64,000 nt of DNA, from contig DGXB01000098.1 of assembly GCA_002396205.1 (NCBI GenBank), positions 8,283-72,282 on the forward strand. The letters are read 5' to 3'. Each line of letters opens with the position of its first letter. Position 1 is the first letter of the stretch. The notes beneath the pieces were generated by a model. It did no database searches. It saw only the letters and a program-made list of their open reading frames with translations, and had not been told where the DNA came from. Both the position numbers and the translations under genes were made by a program. This stretch comes from Bacteroidales bacterium UBA4243. GTDB taxonomy: Bacteria > Bacteroidota > Bacteroidia > Bacteroidales > F082. Positions 15,416-24,916 of the stretch are shown piece after piece.

Positions 15416-17977
15416 ATGAAAAACACCATTTTTACCACCATCATCCTTGCCGCGCTGGTCGTCGTTGGCTGCAAGGAAGAACCAAAACAAACCTCATTCG
15501 ACGAACAAGAGGCCTTGGAATTCCTCTACGCCTACATGCCGCTCGGCGACAGCGTGGACTACTCGGAAGACTACTACCGCGAGTGCATCCATTATGCTTT
15601 CTTGGCCAAGCAAGAGCTGCCCTGGGGCGCAAACATCCCCGAGCGCGAATTCAAACACTTCGTGGTGCCCGTGCGCGTCAACAACGAAGGCCTCGACCGC
15701 TTCCGCGCCACCTATTATGAAGAGCTGAAAAACAGAGTCAAGGACTTGCCGCTCAAAGATGCCGTCCTCGAAGTGAACCATTGGTGCCACGAGCACGTCA
15801 ACTACAAGGGCAGCGACAGCCGCACCAGCGCCCCGATGGCCACCATCAAGACCTCGTGGGGACGCTGCGGTGAGGAATCGACGCTCTTGGTAACCGCCTT
15901 GCGCACCGTGGGCATTCCTGCGCGACAAGTTTACACGCCCCGCTGGGCTCACTGCGACGACAACCACGCTTGGGTGGAGGCTTGGGTGGACGGACAATGG
16001 CATTTCCTCGGCGCCTGCGAGCCTGAGCCAGTGCTCGACCTCGGCTGGTTCAACCTGCCGGCTTCGCGCACCTTATTATTACATACGCGCGTCTTCGGCG
16101 ACTACGATGGCCCGGAAGAAGTCATCAGCCGCACCCGTAACTTCACGGAAATCAACGTGGTGGACAACTATGGCAAGACTGCCAAAACAACCTTCACCGT
16201 CGTCGACGAAAACGGACAGCCGCAAGGCAACCTGCCTGTTGAGTTCAAGATTTACAACTACGCCGAATTCTGCACCGTCGTCACGAAAACCACGGATGCC
16301 AACGGCCAGACCTGGCTCACTTCGGGTTTGGGCACTATGATGGCTTACGCCTCAAAAGACGGCAAGTTTGGTTTCGAGGTCTTCAAGGCGGGCGAGAAAG
16401 ACAACGTCACCATCACCCTCAACCATGACAAGAACGCGACGGAATCCTTCGAGTTCGACATGGTACCTCCTGCCCCGACCAGCGTCTTGCCTGAAGTGAC
16501 ACCCGAAATGCGTGCCGAAAACGACCGTCGCATCACCTACGAAGACTCGCTGCGCAACGCCTACATCGCCAACTGCAAGAAAGCCCAGATGAATTTGATC
16601 ATGAACACGGGCAACAAAAAACTTTGCAGCATCTACGAGAAGACCTGGGGCAACTACCAAACCATCGCCGACTTCGTGAGCTATGCCCAAAGCAAAAACC
16701 AGGAAATCAAGGCCGTGGAATTGCTGAGCAACATCACTGACAAAGACTTGCGCGATGTCACCCTTGAAGTACTGAAAGACCATTTCGACCACACGCCCGA
16801 CCTCACTTCTTCGGTCGTTTCGATGCCCGTGGAGCATTATGCACAATACATCCTCAGTCCGCGCATCAGCAACGAGAACCTTGGGGCCTTCCGCAAAACC
16901 TTCACCGAGTTCTTCAACCCGACCGAAGCACAGCAATACCACGACAATCCCATGCTTTTGGCCGACTGGGTGTGCCAAAACATCACAGTTGACGACGAGC
17001 TTAATCCGCAGCGCATCCCGATTTCGCCCCTCGGCGTTCTGAAAGCCCGCAAGGCCGACCGCCACTCGCGCGACATCTTCTTCGTGGCCATGGCCCGCAG
17101 TTTGGGCATCGCGGCGCAAGTCAACCCTGTGAATGGCAACGTGCAGTATTTCGATGGCAGCCAATGGCAAAATGTACAATTCGAAAAAGAGGCCACAAGC
17201 GTCTTTGGGACAGGCTATCTCGACATACAATATGCGCCCATTACTTCTGTGGCCGACCCGAAGTATTACACCCATTTCAGCATCAAGAAGTTTGACGGAA
17301 AGAGTTTCCGCCTCTTAGCCTACGATGCCAAAGACCCTGGCATCGACGACGGCATGATGCTTTCGACATTCGAGAAACCAACGCCCTTGGACGAAGGCAT
17401 ATATATCCTCACTGCCGGAACACGCCTTGAGGACGGTACTGCACTGACCCACAGCCAGTTCTTCACCATCAAGGCGGGCGAAACGACGCAAGTCGACCTC
17501 GTTTTGCGCCAACCCGACAATGAGCTTCGCGTCGTCGGCAGTTTTTACGCCGACAGCAAATTCACCGACCTTGAAACGGGCGAAGTGGGCAACGCCAAAC
17601 AGCTTATCAAAGACAACTACTTCATCCTCGGCCTTTTGGACCAAGGCAGCGAGCCTACCACCCACGCCATGCAAGACATCGCCGCTTTCCGCAAGGACTT
17701 TGAAGACAGCAACCTGCCCATCATCTTCATTTTCAGCAATCAGGAAGATTACGACAAGTTCAAACTGAAGAATTTCAGCGAGTTGCCAGAAGGCATCGTT
17801 TACGGCATCGACGACGGCACCATCCATGACGAACTCATGGAAGGCTTGAAACTCGACAACGACAGCCGTCCCATCTTCATCATCGGCAACGCCAACAGCG
17901 AGGTAGTGTTTGTGAAACAAGGCTACACCATCGGCCTCGGCGAGCAGTTGCTGAAGACGATAGCGAAATTGCAATAA
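15416..17977 (+). CDS. Transglutaminase-domain lipoprotein with degenerate second lobe
   Basis: This 853-residue protein has a lipoprotein signal peptide (lipobox VVGC, Cys19). A transglutaminase core (about 115-205) carries C151 in WGRCGEES and H184 in DNHAWVEAW, with an acidic third residue in the following GACEPE. An Ig-like region (about 240-340) follows. A second region (about 500-620) repeats the fold's signature (SPLGVLKARKADRHSRDIFFVAMARSLGIAA, DGSQW) but has lost the Cys and His. The last 150 residues look thioredoxin-like (YFILGLLDQGSEPT, LPIIFIFSN) without CxxC. It is probably a periplasmic or surface peptidase-like or crosslinking enzyme; its substrate is unknown. It is convergent with infB across a 28-bp palindrome. 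Confidence 0.82.
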   Translation: MKNTIFTTIILAALVVVGCKEEPKQTSFDEQEALEFLYAYMPLGDSVDYSEDYYRECIHYAFLAKQELPWGANIPEREFKHFVVPVRVNNEGLDRFRATYYEELKNRVKDLPLKDAVLEVNHWCHEHVNYKGSDSRTSAPMATIKTSWGRCGEESTLLVTALRTVGIPARQVYTPRWAHCDDNHAWVEAWVDGQWHFLGACEPEPVLDLGWFNLPASRTLLLHTRVFGDYDGPEEVISRTRNFTEINVVDNYGKTAKTTFTVVDENGQPQGNLPVEFKIYNYAEFCTVVTKTTDANGQTWLTSGLGTMMAYASKDGKFGFEVFKAGEKDNVTITLNHDKNATESFEFDMVPPAPTSVLPEVTPEMRAENDRRITYEDSLRNAYIANCKKAQMNLIMNTGNKKLCSIYEKTWGNYQTIADFVSYAQSKNQEIKAVELLSNITDKDLRDVTLEVLKDHFDHTPDLTSSVVSMPVEHYAQYILSPRISNENLGAFRKTFTEFFNPTEAQQYHDNPMLLADWVCQNITVDDELNPQRIPISPLGVLKARKADRHSRDIFFVAMARSLGIAAQVNPVNGNVQYFDGSQWQNVQFEKEATSVFGTGYLDIQYAPITSVADPKYYTHFSIKKFDGKSFRLLAYDAKDPGIDDGMMLSTFEKPTPLDEGIYILTAGTRLEDGTALTHSQFFTIKAGETTQVDLVLRQPDNELRVVGSFYADSKFTDLETGEVGNAKQLIKDNYFILGLLDQGSEPTTHAMQDIAAFRKDFEDSNLPIIFIFSNQEDYDKFKLKNFSELPEGIVYGIDDGTIHDELMEGLKLDNDSRPIFIIGNANSEVVFVKQGYTIGLGEQLLKTIAKLQ

Positions 17978-17982
17978 AAAAC

Positions 17983-18010
17983 GTAGAGACGCGCCATGGC
18001 ACGTCTCCAC
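17983..18010. repeat. 28-bp palindrome, GTAGAGACG family, copy 3
   Basis: GTAGAGACGCGCCA paired with TGGCACGTCTCCAC; two mismatched pairs. It lies exactly between convergent stops (17977 and 18034), a natural place for a two-way terminator. Confidence 0.8.
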
Positions 18011-18033
18011 GAAATTCTTTGAAACAGAATCGC

Positions 18034-21027
18034 CTACAGTTTGCGGGCGATTTCTTTTTCGGTATAGCCTTCGATGATGTCGCCGACCTTGATGTCGTTG
18101 AAGTTCTCGATGTTCAAGCCGCAGTCCATGCCGGCGCTGACCTCCTTCACGTCGTCCTTGTAACGCTTCAGGGAGCCAAGCAAGCCCGTGTAGACCACGA
18201 TGCCGTCGCGGATGACACGAATCTTGGTGTTGCGGGTGATCTTGCCGTCCAAGACCATGCAGCCGGCGATGGTGCCGACCTTGCTAATCTTGAAGGTCTC
18301 GCGGATTTCGAGGTTGCAGGTGACCACCTCCTCGATTTCGGGGGCCAACATACCTTCGATAGCAGCCTTGATTTCCTCGATGGCGGTGTAGATAATAGAA
18401 TAAAGACGTATGTCTATCTTCTCCTGCTCAGCCATCTTACGGGCGCCGGCGGTAGGACGCACGTTGAAGCCCACGATGACCGCATTGGAAGCCGAAGCCA
18501 ACATGATATCGGACTCGCTGATAGCACCCACCGACTTGTGGATCACATTGACCTGCACCTCTTCGGTGGAGAGCTTCAGCAGGCTGTCGGACAAAGCCTC
18601 TACGGAACCATCCACGTCGGCCTTGACGATGATGTTCAATTCCTTGAAGTCGCCAATGGCGATGCGGCGTCCGATTTCGTCCAAGGTGATGTGCGGACTG
18701 GTGCGGCGCGTTTGTTCGCGTTGCAGCTGTTCACGACGGTTGGCGATGGCTTTCACCTCGCGTTCGTCGGTCATCACGTTGAAACCGTCGCCAGGCATGG
18801 GAGCGCCATTCAAGCCGAGGAGCAACACCGGCGTTGACGGGCCGGCCTCCTTGACGGGACGGTTGTGGTCGTCGAACATAGCCTTCACCTTACCATAGGT
18901 GGTGCCAGCCAGCACCATGTCGCCGATACGCAAGGTGCCGTTTTGCACCAGGATCTTGGCCACATAACCACGACCCTTATCCAAAGCCGACTCGATGACG
19001 GTGCCCTTGGCCAAACGGTTCGGGTTGGCCTTCAAATCGAGGAACTCGGCCTCAAGCAACACCTTTTCAAGCAGTGCATCGACGTTGAGACCAATCTTGG
19101 CAGCGATTTCCTGCTCTTGGTATTTGCCGCCCCAACTTTCGACCAGAATATTCATCTTAGCCAACTGCTCACGAATCTTGTCGGGATTGGCGGTAGGCTT
19201 ATCAATCTTGTTGAGTGCAAACACGATAGGAACACCAGCGGCTTGCGCGTGGTTGATGGCTTCGACGGTTTGCGGCATCACGTTGTCGTCGGTGGCGATG
19301 ACGATGATGGCTACGTCGGTGATCTTGGCACCACGAGCACGCATGGCCGTAAAGGCCTCGTGGCCAGGCGTATCCAAGAAGGTGATCTTCTTGCCACTCT
19401 CGGTCGTAACCTCGTAGGCACCGATGTGCTGGGTGATACCACCAGCCTCACCGGCCACCACGTTGGTGTTACGGATGTAGTCCAAAAGTTTGGTCTTACC
19501 GTGGTCGACGTGACCCATGACGGTGACGACCGGTGCGCGGGGCACGAGGTCCTCTTCCCTATCCACCTCATCGGTCTCGGCGATGGCCTCTTGCACATCG
19601 GCACTGACGAAGTCGACTTGGAAGCCGAACTCCTCGGCTACCACAGTCAAGGCTTCAGCATCGAGGCGCTGGTTGATGGACACGGGCATACCGAGGCTCA
19701 TGCAGGTGCCGATGACCTTCACCACGGGCACGCCCATCATGGTGGCCAACTCGTTGGCGGTGACGAACTCTGTCACCTTCAAGACCTTCTTGTCCTCCTC
19801 CTGGCGCATCATCTCCTCCATCATGTTGCCCGCCACCTGCTGACGCTTCTCGCGGCGGTGCTTCGAGGTCTTCGACTTGCCCATGGGGGCGAGGCGTGCC
19901 AAGGTATCCTTGATTTGCTTCGAGATTTCCTCGTCGCTCATCTCTGGTTTCTCTTCGCGTTTGGCTTTACGGTCTTTCTTGCTCGGCTTCGGGCTGTCCT
20001 TGGGGGCTTTCTTACCGCCTTGGTCGGCGGGTTTCTGTCCGCCGCCCTTGCCTTGCTGCTGCTTGCCACCGTCTTGTTTCTTTCCGCCGCCAGCGTTGAC
20101 GTTCGGGCCGGTCGGGTTCTCCGACGAGCCTTCGGGCTTGCCGCCCATGATACGCTTGCGTTTCTTCTTCTTGGAGTCGCCCCTGCCGCTTTTCTTCTCG
20201 ACGGGCAGTTCGAGCGTGCCCAGAACAGTCGGACCCGTCAGTTTGGGAGCTTCCAGCTTGATGACCCTCGGCTCAGTGGGCTTTTCCTCTTTCTTGGCAG
20301 GCTCCACCTTCTTGGGCTGTTGCTGCTGTTGCTTCTTCTCCTGCGGCTTGGGCTGCTGTTGCTGAGGCTTCTTCTCCTGGGGCTTGGCAGGCTGTTTTTC
20401 CTGCTTCTTCTCTTTCTTTTTCTCTTCTTTCTTGCCTTTATCGCGAGGTTTGGGATCGAGGTCGATTTGGCCAAGGATCTTCAGGCCAAGACCCGATTCC
20501 TTCTCCTCTTTCTTCTCTTCCACAGGCTTCTCAGGCTCAGCGGGCTTTTCAGGCTCGGCAGGCTTTTCGACCACTTCGGTCTCCACAGGTTCCACTTCCG
20601 CCTTAGGTTCCGGCTGTTTCTCCTCTTCCTTGGGCTGCTGTTCCTGCGCCTCTACCTTTTCGGGTTCGGGAGCCGGAGCCGGTTTGGGAGTCTTCTTCAC
20701 GGGCGAAGATATGGTATTCGAGCGAATGATTACCTCCTCATGATCTTCTTCCTCAGCGACTTTTTGCGATTGCAATGCCGAATCAACGGAAACACTACCA
20801 CCCTTGTAAGAGAGGTTACCCAATTTCATGGCCTCATTCTTCACTTCCTTCTCGCCCTGATATTCCTTCACGAGCAGCGCATACATGTCAGCCGTGAGCT
20901 TCGTGTTGGGTGAAGGATCCACCTGGAAGCCTTTCTTGGCTAAGTATTCCACGATGGTGTCCTTACCCACATTGAATTCTTTCGCCGCTTTCGACAATCG
21001 AATTGAAAAATTAGTTTCTTCGGACAT
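18034..21027 (-). CDS. infB: Translation initiation factor IF-2
   Basis: This 997-residue GTPase places initiator tRNA on the 30S subunit. The N-terminal IF2N-like domain is at about 5-55. A very long low-complexity linker follows (about 90-400), rich in Lys, Glu, Pro and Gln and containing glutamine blocks (QQQQP repeats near 215-250). The G domain starts at [16 protein letters not shown], with DTPGHEAF and LNKIDK, followed by domains II-IV ending in [19 protein letters not shown]. It is the last gene of the rimP-nusA-infB operon. The charged linker is usual for the phylum but is prone to repeat-length change. Confidence 0.96.
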   Translation of the reverse strand: MSEETNFSIRLSKAAKEFNVGKDTIVEYLAKKGFQVDPSPNTKLTADMYALLVKEYQGEKEVKNEAMKLGNLSYKGGSVSVDSALQSQKVAEEEDHEEVIIRSNTISSPVKKTPKPAPAPEPEKVEAQEQQPKEEEKQPEPKAEVEPVETEVVEKPAEPEKPAEPEKPVEEKKEEKESGLGLKILGQIDLDPKPRDKGKKEEKKKEKKQEKQPAKPQEKKPQQQQPKPQEKKQQQQQPKKVEPAKKEEKPTEPRVIKLEAPKLTGPTVLGTLELPVEKKSGRGDSKKKKRKRIMGGKPEGSSENPTGPNVNAGGGKKQDGGKQQQGKGGGQKPADQGGKKAPKDSPKPSKKDRKAKREEKPEMSDEEISKQIKDTLARLAPMGKSKTSKHRREKRQQVAGNMMEEMMRQEEDKKVLKVTEFVTANELATMMGVPVVKVIGTCMSLGMPVSINQRLDAEALTVVAEEFGFQVDFVSADVQEAIAETDEVDREEDLVPRAPVVTVMGHVDHGKTKLLDYIRNTNVVAGEAGGITQHIGAYEVTTESGKKITFLDTPGHEAFTAMRARGAKITDVAIIVIATDDNVMPQTVEAINHAQAAGVPIVFALNKIDKPTANPDKIREQLAKMNILVESWGGKYQEQEIAAKIGLNVDALLEKVLLEAEFLDLKANPNRLAKGTVIESALDKGRGYVAKILVQNGTLRIGDMVLAGTTYGKVKAMFDDHNRPVKEAGPSTPVLLLGLNGAPMPGDGFNVMTDEREVKAIANRREQLQREQTRRTSPHITLDEIGRRIAIGDFKELNIIVKADVDGSVEALSDSLLKLSTEEVQVNVIHKSVGAISESDIMLASASNAVIVGFNVRPTAGARKMAEQEKIDIRLYSIIYTAIEEIKAAIEGMLAPEIEEVVTCNLEIRETFKISKVGTIAGCMVLDGKITRNTKIRVIRDGIVVYTGLLGSLKRYKDDVKEVSAGMDCGLNIENFNDIKVGDIIEGYTEKEIARKL

Positions 21028-21071
21028 AGTTTCTTTCTCTTTGTTTCTCGTTTACTGTTTATTACAACGCC

Positions 21072-22331
21072 TTATTCGGCATCTTGTTCAAACTCGGCCT
21101 TCAGGATGCGGAACACTTCCTTGACGGTCTCAATTTCGAGGTCGGCGCGGTTGGCCACCTCTTCGGGGGTGTGCGACAGCACGTCCTTGGCTGTGTCGCA
21201 GCCCATCTTGATGAGCGAGTCGATGACCCACTGGTCGATTTCGTCGGAGAACTCTTGCAAGTCGACGTCCTCTTCGGCGTTGTTGGCCTCGCTGTTGCGA
21301 TAAACGTCGATTTCGTAGCCTGTCAGCTTGCCAGCGAGCTTGATGTTGTAGCCGCCCTTGCCGATGGCGAGGCTGATTTGGTCGTTCTCCATGTAGACGT
21401 TGGCCATCGTGTTGTCGCTGCTCAGGACGATGTTCGTAATCTTGGCCGGGCTGAGGGCACGGGTGATGAGCAGTTGCGGGTTGCTGGTCCAGTTGATGAC
21501 ATCGATGTTCTCGTTGCGCAACTCACGCACGATGCCGTGGATGCGCGTGCCCTTCATGCCGACGCAGGCGCCGACGGGGTCGATGCGGTCGTCATACGAT
21601 TCAACAGCCACCTTGGCACGTTGGCCAGGCTCGCGCACGATCTTCTTGATGGTGATGAGACCGTCGTAGATTTCGGGCACTTCGGCTTCGAGCAGACGTT
21701 GCAGGAACACCTCCGACGCACGCGACAGGGTCACCACGGGCGAGCCGTTGACGCTCTCAACGCTCTTTACGATGGCACGCACGGTGTCACCTTTCTTATA
21801 TATATCGTTGGGGATTTGTTCGGCCTTGGGCAGGATAAGCTCGATGTTCTCGTCGTCGGTGGCCACAATCTCGCGTTTCCACACATGAACCACTTCGGCG
21901 TTGACGATTTCGCCCACCTTCTCCTTGTATTTCTGGAAAATGTTCTCTTTCTCATACTCCGACACTTTGGTCTGGAGGTTTTGGCGCAGGGCCAAGATGT
22001 CGCGGCGACCGAAGCTCTCGATGCGCAGCTCTTCGTTCACTTCCTCGCCCACCTCGAAGTCAGGCTCAATCTTGATGGCGTCAGAAAGCTTGATTTGGCG
22101 CAGCGGGTCGGTCAGCTCGTCGTCCTCGACGACGGTGCGGTTGTGGTAGATCTCGAAGTCGCCCTTGTCGACGTTCACGATGATGTCGATGAAGTCGGTG
22201 GTGTCGCAGTCGAATTTCTTGTTCAACATGCCACGGAACACATCCTCGATGATGCGCATCATGGCTTCGCGGTCGATGTTCTTGAACTCCTTGAATTCGG
22301 AGAAAGTCTCTACTAATTTGTAGTTGTCCAT
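21072..22331 (-). CDS. nusA: Transcription termination/antitermination factor NusA
   Basis: A 419-residue RNA polymerase-binding factor. The N-terminal domain (about 1-130) is followed by an S1 domain (about 135-200, VGEIVNAEVVHVWKREIV) and KH domains with VGACVGMKGTRIHGIVRELRNENIDVI and ISLAIGKGGYNIKLAGKLTGYEIDV. A C-terminal helical segment (VIDSLIKMGCDTAKDVLSHTPEEVANR) resembles the acidic repeat region. It is separated from rimP by 83 bp that contain a 48-bp repeat, and is followed by infB after 44 bp. Confidence 0.96.
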   Translation of the reverse strand: MDNYKLVETFSEFKEFKNIDREAMMRIIEDVFRGMLNKKFDCDTTDFIDIIVNVDKGDFEIYHNRTVVEDDELTDPLRQIKLSDAIKIEPDFEVGEEVNEELRIESFGRRDILALRQNLQTKVSEYEKENIFQKYKEKVGEIVNAEVVHVWKREIVATDDENIELILPKAEQIPNDIYKKGDTVRAIVKSVESVNGSPVVTLSRASEVFLQRLLEAEVPEIYDGLITIKKIVREPGQRAKVAVESYDDRIDPVGACVGMKGTRIHGIVRELRNENIDVINWTSNPQLLITRALSPAKITNIVLSSDNTMANVYMENDQISLAIGKGGYNIKLAGKLTGYEIDVYRNSEANNAEEDVDLQEFSDEIDQWVIDSLIKMGCDTAKDVLSHTPEEVANRADLEIETVKEVFRILKAEFEQDAE

Positions 22332-22366
22332 TTTTGTATGTTGATTGTTTGTTGTTCTTTTGTCGG

Positions 22367-22414
22367 GCAGGGATTGAAATCGCCTGCTTGAATTAGGGTC
22401 GCCCCTTCAGGGCT
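22367..22414. repeat. 48-bp two-hairpin element, copy 4
   Basis: GCAGGG-N9-GCCTGC, then GTCGCCCCTTCAGGGCT. It sits inside the rimP-nusA operon and touches the rimP stop codon at 22415, so it is transcribed between two core genes. Confidence 0.75.
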
Positions 22415-22870
22415 TTAGAAGATTATTGCCGGTTTGATTTCCGTTTTCTTGCGTTCGAAGAACAGGTTGGCTTGCTCCTCGGAAGGTTTCTTCTTCGAGG
22501 TTTTCTTAGGAGCAGGGGCAAACTCCACCTTTTCGGCATCGTAGCTCACCAACTTGCCTTGCATCTTGCCAGTCTCCTTGGTCTTCACTTCCACGTCCTT
22601 GCCCACATATTTCTGCAACTGGCGATCCATCTTCAAGGCGCCACTGAGTCCCCATGATAAGACACTGAGTTCATAGTCTTCCACATCGCGGTCGAGCTTT
22701 TCGTTCACGAAGCGGGAGAGTTCGGCGCAATGGTCGATGTTGACCGCCGTATCGGAGTCGATGTAGACCTCAATCACGTTGTTGGGCTTCACCTTCACTT
22801 CAACGAGAAAGCGGTCGGTTCCGGCGAGGGCTTCTTCACAGAGAATTGCAACTTGTTCTTTTGTAATCAT
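22415..22870 (-). CDS. rimP: Ribosome maturation factor RimP
   Basis: A 151-residue cytoplasmic protein needed for 30S assembly. The N-terminal domain shows FLVEVKVKPNNVIEVYIDSDTAVNIDHCAELSRFVNEKLD, and YELSVLSWGLSGAL replaces the usual YxLEVSSPGLdRPL motif. The C-terminal SH3-like part includes GKDVEVKTKETGKMQGKLVSYDAEKVEF. It is the first gene of the rimP-nusA-infB operon. A terminator hairpin (22921-22953) separates it from the upstream tRNA-Gln. Confidence 0.93.
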   Translation of the reverse strand: MITKEQVAILCEEALAGTDRFLVEVKVKPNNVIEVYIDSDTAVNIDHCAELSRFVNEKLDRDVEDYELSVLSWGLSGALKMDRQLQKYVGKDVEVKTKETGKMQGKLVSYDAEKVEFAPAPKKTSKKKPSEEQANLFFERKKTEIKPAIIF

Positions 22871-22920
22871 TTAAAATTCAAAGATTTAAGATTTAAAACT
22901 TATAACTCCAACCTCAAACA

Positions 22921-22953
22921 AAAAGACCTGTTACTCAAAGTAGCAGGTCTTTT
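22921..22953 (-). terminator. Intrinsic terminator after tRNA-Gln
   Basis: Arms AAAAGACCTGTTACT (22921-22935) and AGTAGCAGGTCTTTT (22939-22953), one non-Watson-Crick pair, loop of 3. Read on the minus strand it ends in a T run, 13 bp after the tRNA 3' end. It could also act on the plus strand. Confidence 0.8.
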
Positions 22954-22966
22954 CTTCCACCTTAAG

Positions 22967-23037
22967 TTGTCGAGCAAGGATTCGAACCTTGACAGGCAGA
23001 ACCAAAATCTGCAGTGCTGCCATTACACCACTCGACA
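22967..23037 (-). tRNA. tRNA-Gln (anticodon TTG)
   Basis: On the minus strand the 7-bp acceptor stem pairs TGTCGAG with CTCGACA. The anticodon stem pairs GCAGA with TCTGC around the loop TTTTGGT, giving anticodon TTG (reads CAA, Gln). The T arm contains GGTTCGAATCC. The discriminator base is A and CCA is not encoded. A promoter with -33 and -7 boxes lies just upstream and a terminator just downstream. Confidence 0.95.
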
Positions 23038-23060
23038 TCATTCGTTCCCGAATGCGGCTG

Positions 23061-23090
23061 CAAAAGTACAACAAATTTCGTTACGCGCAA
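23061..23090 (-). promoter_or_regulatory. Promoter of tRNA-Gln
   Basis: Minus-strand TTG (-33, 23088-23090), 19 bp spacer, then TACTTTTG (-7, 23061-23068). This is the canonical Bacteroidota arrangement, 23 bp before the tRNA 5' end. Confidence 0.75.
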
Positions 23091-23181
23091 GCTTTTTTTC
23101 GTTTTTTTTCAAAAAAAAGTGTTTTTCCATACAAAGAGTCGCTTTTTGCCGTTTTTCAGCCAAAGATAAGCCGAAAAACCG

Positions 23182-23189
23182 TATCTTTG
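23182..23189 (+). promoter_or_regulatory. -7 box of the csgG-like operon
   Basis: TATCTTTG, 45 bp before the ATG at 23235. Its exact inverted copy CAAAGATA is at 23161-23168, making a palindrome with a 13-bp spacer. Confidence 0.55.
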
Positions 23190-23234
23190 CGGTTTAAATC
23201 TCTAAACAAGAACAACGAATAAAAACACAACACT

Positions 23235-24113
23235 ATGAAAAAGAGCAATTTGATTCTGGCCTTTTTGCTTTTCATCCTTTGCGTGCCATCCACTTACGCA
23301 CAAGGCGAAAAGACCTTGAAACGCAAGGTGGCCATTGGCCGTTTCACCAACGAAACCCAATACGGGAAAGGCATCTTCTACGACAGGGAGAACGACCCGA
23401 TGCGCAAGCAGGCGATGGACATCCTGTCGTCCAAGCTGGCCGCCAGCGGCAAGTTCATCCTTCTTGAACGCGACGACTTGGACGTGATTGTGGAGGAAGC
23501 GGGTAGCGACATGAAGAAAATCGGCGCCGACTACATCATCCTCGGCTCCATCACCCAGTTTGGTCGCAAGACCGAAGGCGACGAACGCATCTTCAGCTCC
23601 ACCAAGACCCAAACCGTGGAAGCTGCGGTGAACGTGCGCCTCGTCGACGTGGCCTCGGGCCTCATCATCTATTCCGACGAAGCCAAAGGCCAGGCCGAAA
23701 CCTCATCGAAGACCACCTTGGGCATTGGCGGCACGGCTGGATTTGACGCCACACTGAGCGACAAGGCCATCTCGGCAGCCCTCACCCAACTCGTCGAGAA
23801 CATCATCAACAAGTGCATGGACAAACCGTGGCGCGGCTACGTGCTGACCATCGAGGACGGCGACTACGTCATTTCGGGAGGCGCTTCGCAAGGCATCACC
23901 CCTGGCTCCAAATTCGGCTTATATAAAAAAGGTAGGACCGTCAACAACCCACAAACCGGAACCAACGTGGAGCTGCCCGGCAAAAAGATGGGGCATGTGA
24001 CCGTGACTGCCAACTATGGCGACACCCCCGAAACCGAATTCTCCTTTGCCACCTACGAAGGCGAGACAATCGACGCAGAACATCTTGAAAACTATTATCT
24101 AATGGAGGAATAA
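23235..24113 (+). CDS. CsgG/HfaB-like outer-membrane assembly protein
   Basis: The 292-residue protein has a signal peptide ending in STYAQ without a lipobox Cys. A CsgG-like domain follows: KVAIGRFTNETQYGKG (near 31-46), SSKLAASGKFILLERDDLDVIVEEAG, GADYIILGSITQFGRKTEG, and AAVNVRLVDVASGLIIYSDEAKGQAE. CsgG proteins form oligomeric outer-membrane pores or complexes. It is the first gene of a five-gene unit and sits next to DUF4810 and DUF799 lipoproteins. The same trio occurs in Neisseria around the GNA1162 gene, as I recall. An export or trans-envelope role is inferred; no curli subunit is nearby. Confidence 0.85.
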   Translation: MKKSNLILAFLLFILCVPSTYAQGEKTLKRKVAIGRFTNETQYGKGIFYDRENDPMRKQAMDILSSKLAASGKFILLERDDLDVIVEEAGSDMKKIGADYIILGSITQFGRKTEGDERIFSSTKTQTVEAAVNVRLVDVASGLIIYSDEAKGQAETSSKTTLGIGGTAGFDATLSDKAISAALTQLVENIINKCMDKPWRGYVLTIEDGDYVISGGASQGITPGSKFGLYKKGRTVNNPQTGTNVELPGKKMGHVTVTANYGDTPETEFSFATYEGETIDAEHLENYYLMEE

Positions 24114-24116
24114 ACG

Positions 24117-24464
24117 ATGAAAAAAATCATCATTGCAAGCATTTGCCTATTTGTGGCCACGCTCTTCAACTCATGCGGCGTTGGCAACTATACCGTCACT
24201 TCGGGCATTGAGGACAAGGCCGCCATCTGCTTCACAGCCTCAAGCGCCTATGATATCAGCGTTAGCATCGACGACCAACAATACGAAACCTCGACCGTCA
24301 AAGATATCGCCCACAAGACCCGACGCGAGATAAAGAACACGGCCAAACACGCCATCAAGACGACGCCTGGCAGGCACCAAGTGGTGGTGAAACGCAACGG
24401 CCAGACCGTTTACTCAAAGGAAGTGGTGCTCTCGACCGGCGACACCAAAATCATCGAACTATGA
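24117..24464 (+). CDS. Small lipoprotein with PEGA-like end
   Basis: A 115-residue protein with a lipoprotein signal (LFNSC, Cys at about 20). I do not recognise the family. The C-terminus (GRHQVVVKRNGQTVYSKEVVLSTGDTKIIEL) reads like a PEGA-type beta-hairpin domain, usually found in surface or periplasmic proteins. It starts 3 bp after the csgG-like stop and overlaps the DUF4810 start by 4 bp (ATGA), so translation is coupled. It appears to be an extra subunit added to the CsgG-DUF4810-DUF799 set. Confidence 0.8.
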   Translation: MKKIIIASICLFVATLFNSCGVGNYTVTSGIEDKAAICFTASSAYDISVSIDDQQYETSTVKDIAHKTRREIKNTAKHAIKTTPGRHQVVVKRNGQTVYSKEVVLSTGDTKIIEL

Positions 24465-24913
24465 AGAAGCTGCTCATCGTCATGAGCTTGGGCTTGTTGC
24501 TGAGTTCGTGCACCACAAAAACCTATCTCTACAACTGGGGCTCCTATCGCAACAGCAAAGAAGCATCCGACTACGAAGTGGTGATGTATGACTACTATCA
24601 CACGCAAAGTCCCGAAAGTGTTTGCGCCTTGCTGTGCCAATACGAGTACATGGTGAAGCATCCCGGCGGCACGCGAGGCGTGATTCCCCCCGGCATCTGC
24701 GCCGAGTATGGCTACCTTCTGCTCCAACCCGAAACCGCCGCAAACTTCCTAAGCCACGCGACCAAGAAGCAAAAGGAGACCTATGGCCAGATGGGCGACT
24801 ACGGAGCCATGTTCCGCGAAAAAGGAATGGAAATGCTGCAAAAGGAGATGGAACTTTACCCCGAATCGAGCGTTTTCATTGGTCCACTTATCAAGAAATT
24901 CAGCCATCAGTAA
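24461..24913 (+). CDS. DUF4810 lipoprotein
   Basis: A 150-residue lipoprotein (LSSC, Cys at about 17). The start TKTYLYNWGSYRNSKEASDYEVVMYDYY and the segment GTRGVIPPGICAEYGYLL followed by EKGMEMLQKEMELYPESSVFIGPLIKKF match DUF4810, a family found beside CsgG-like and DUF799 genes. It has TPR-like helices near the end. Function is unknown; it is probably a partner of the CsgG-like protein at the outer membrane. Confidence 0.85.
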   Translation: MKKLLIVMSLGLLLSSCTTKTYLYNWGSYRNSKEASDYEVVMYDYYHTQSPESVCALLCQYEYMVKHPGGTRGVIPPGICAEYGYLLLQPETAANFLSHATKKQKETYGQMGDYGAMFREKGMEMLQKEMELYPESSVFIGPLIKKFSHQ

Positions 24914-24916
24914 GCC

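Noticed and set aside
15397..15720. 107-residue frame overlapping the transglutaminase gene
   Set aside because: Alternative frame with Arg-rich nonsense; the long lipoprotein frame is clearly the gene.
18865..20913. 682-residue open frame on the plus strand opposite infB
   Set aside because: It is the shadow of the Lys/Glu/Gln-rich IF-2 linker; the translation is Leu/Phe/Arg-rich with no domain, and IF-2 on the other strand is certain.
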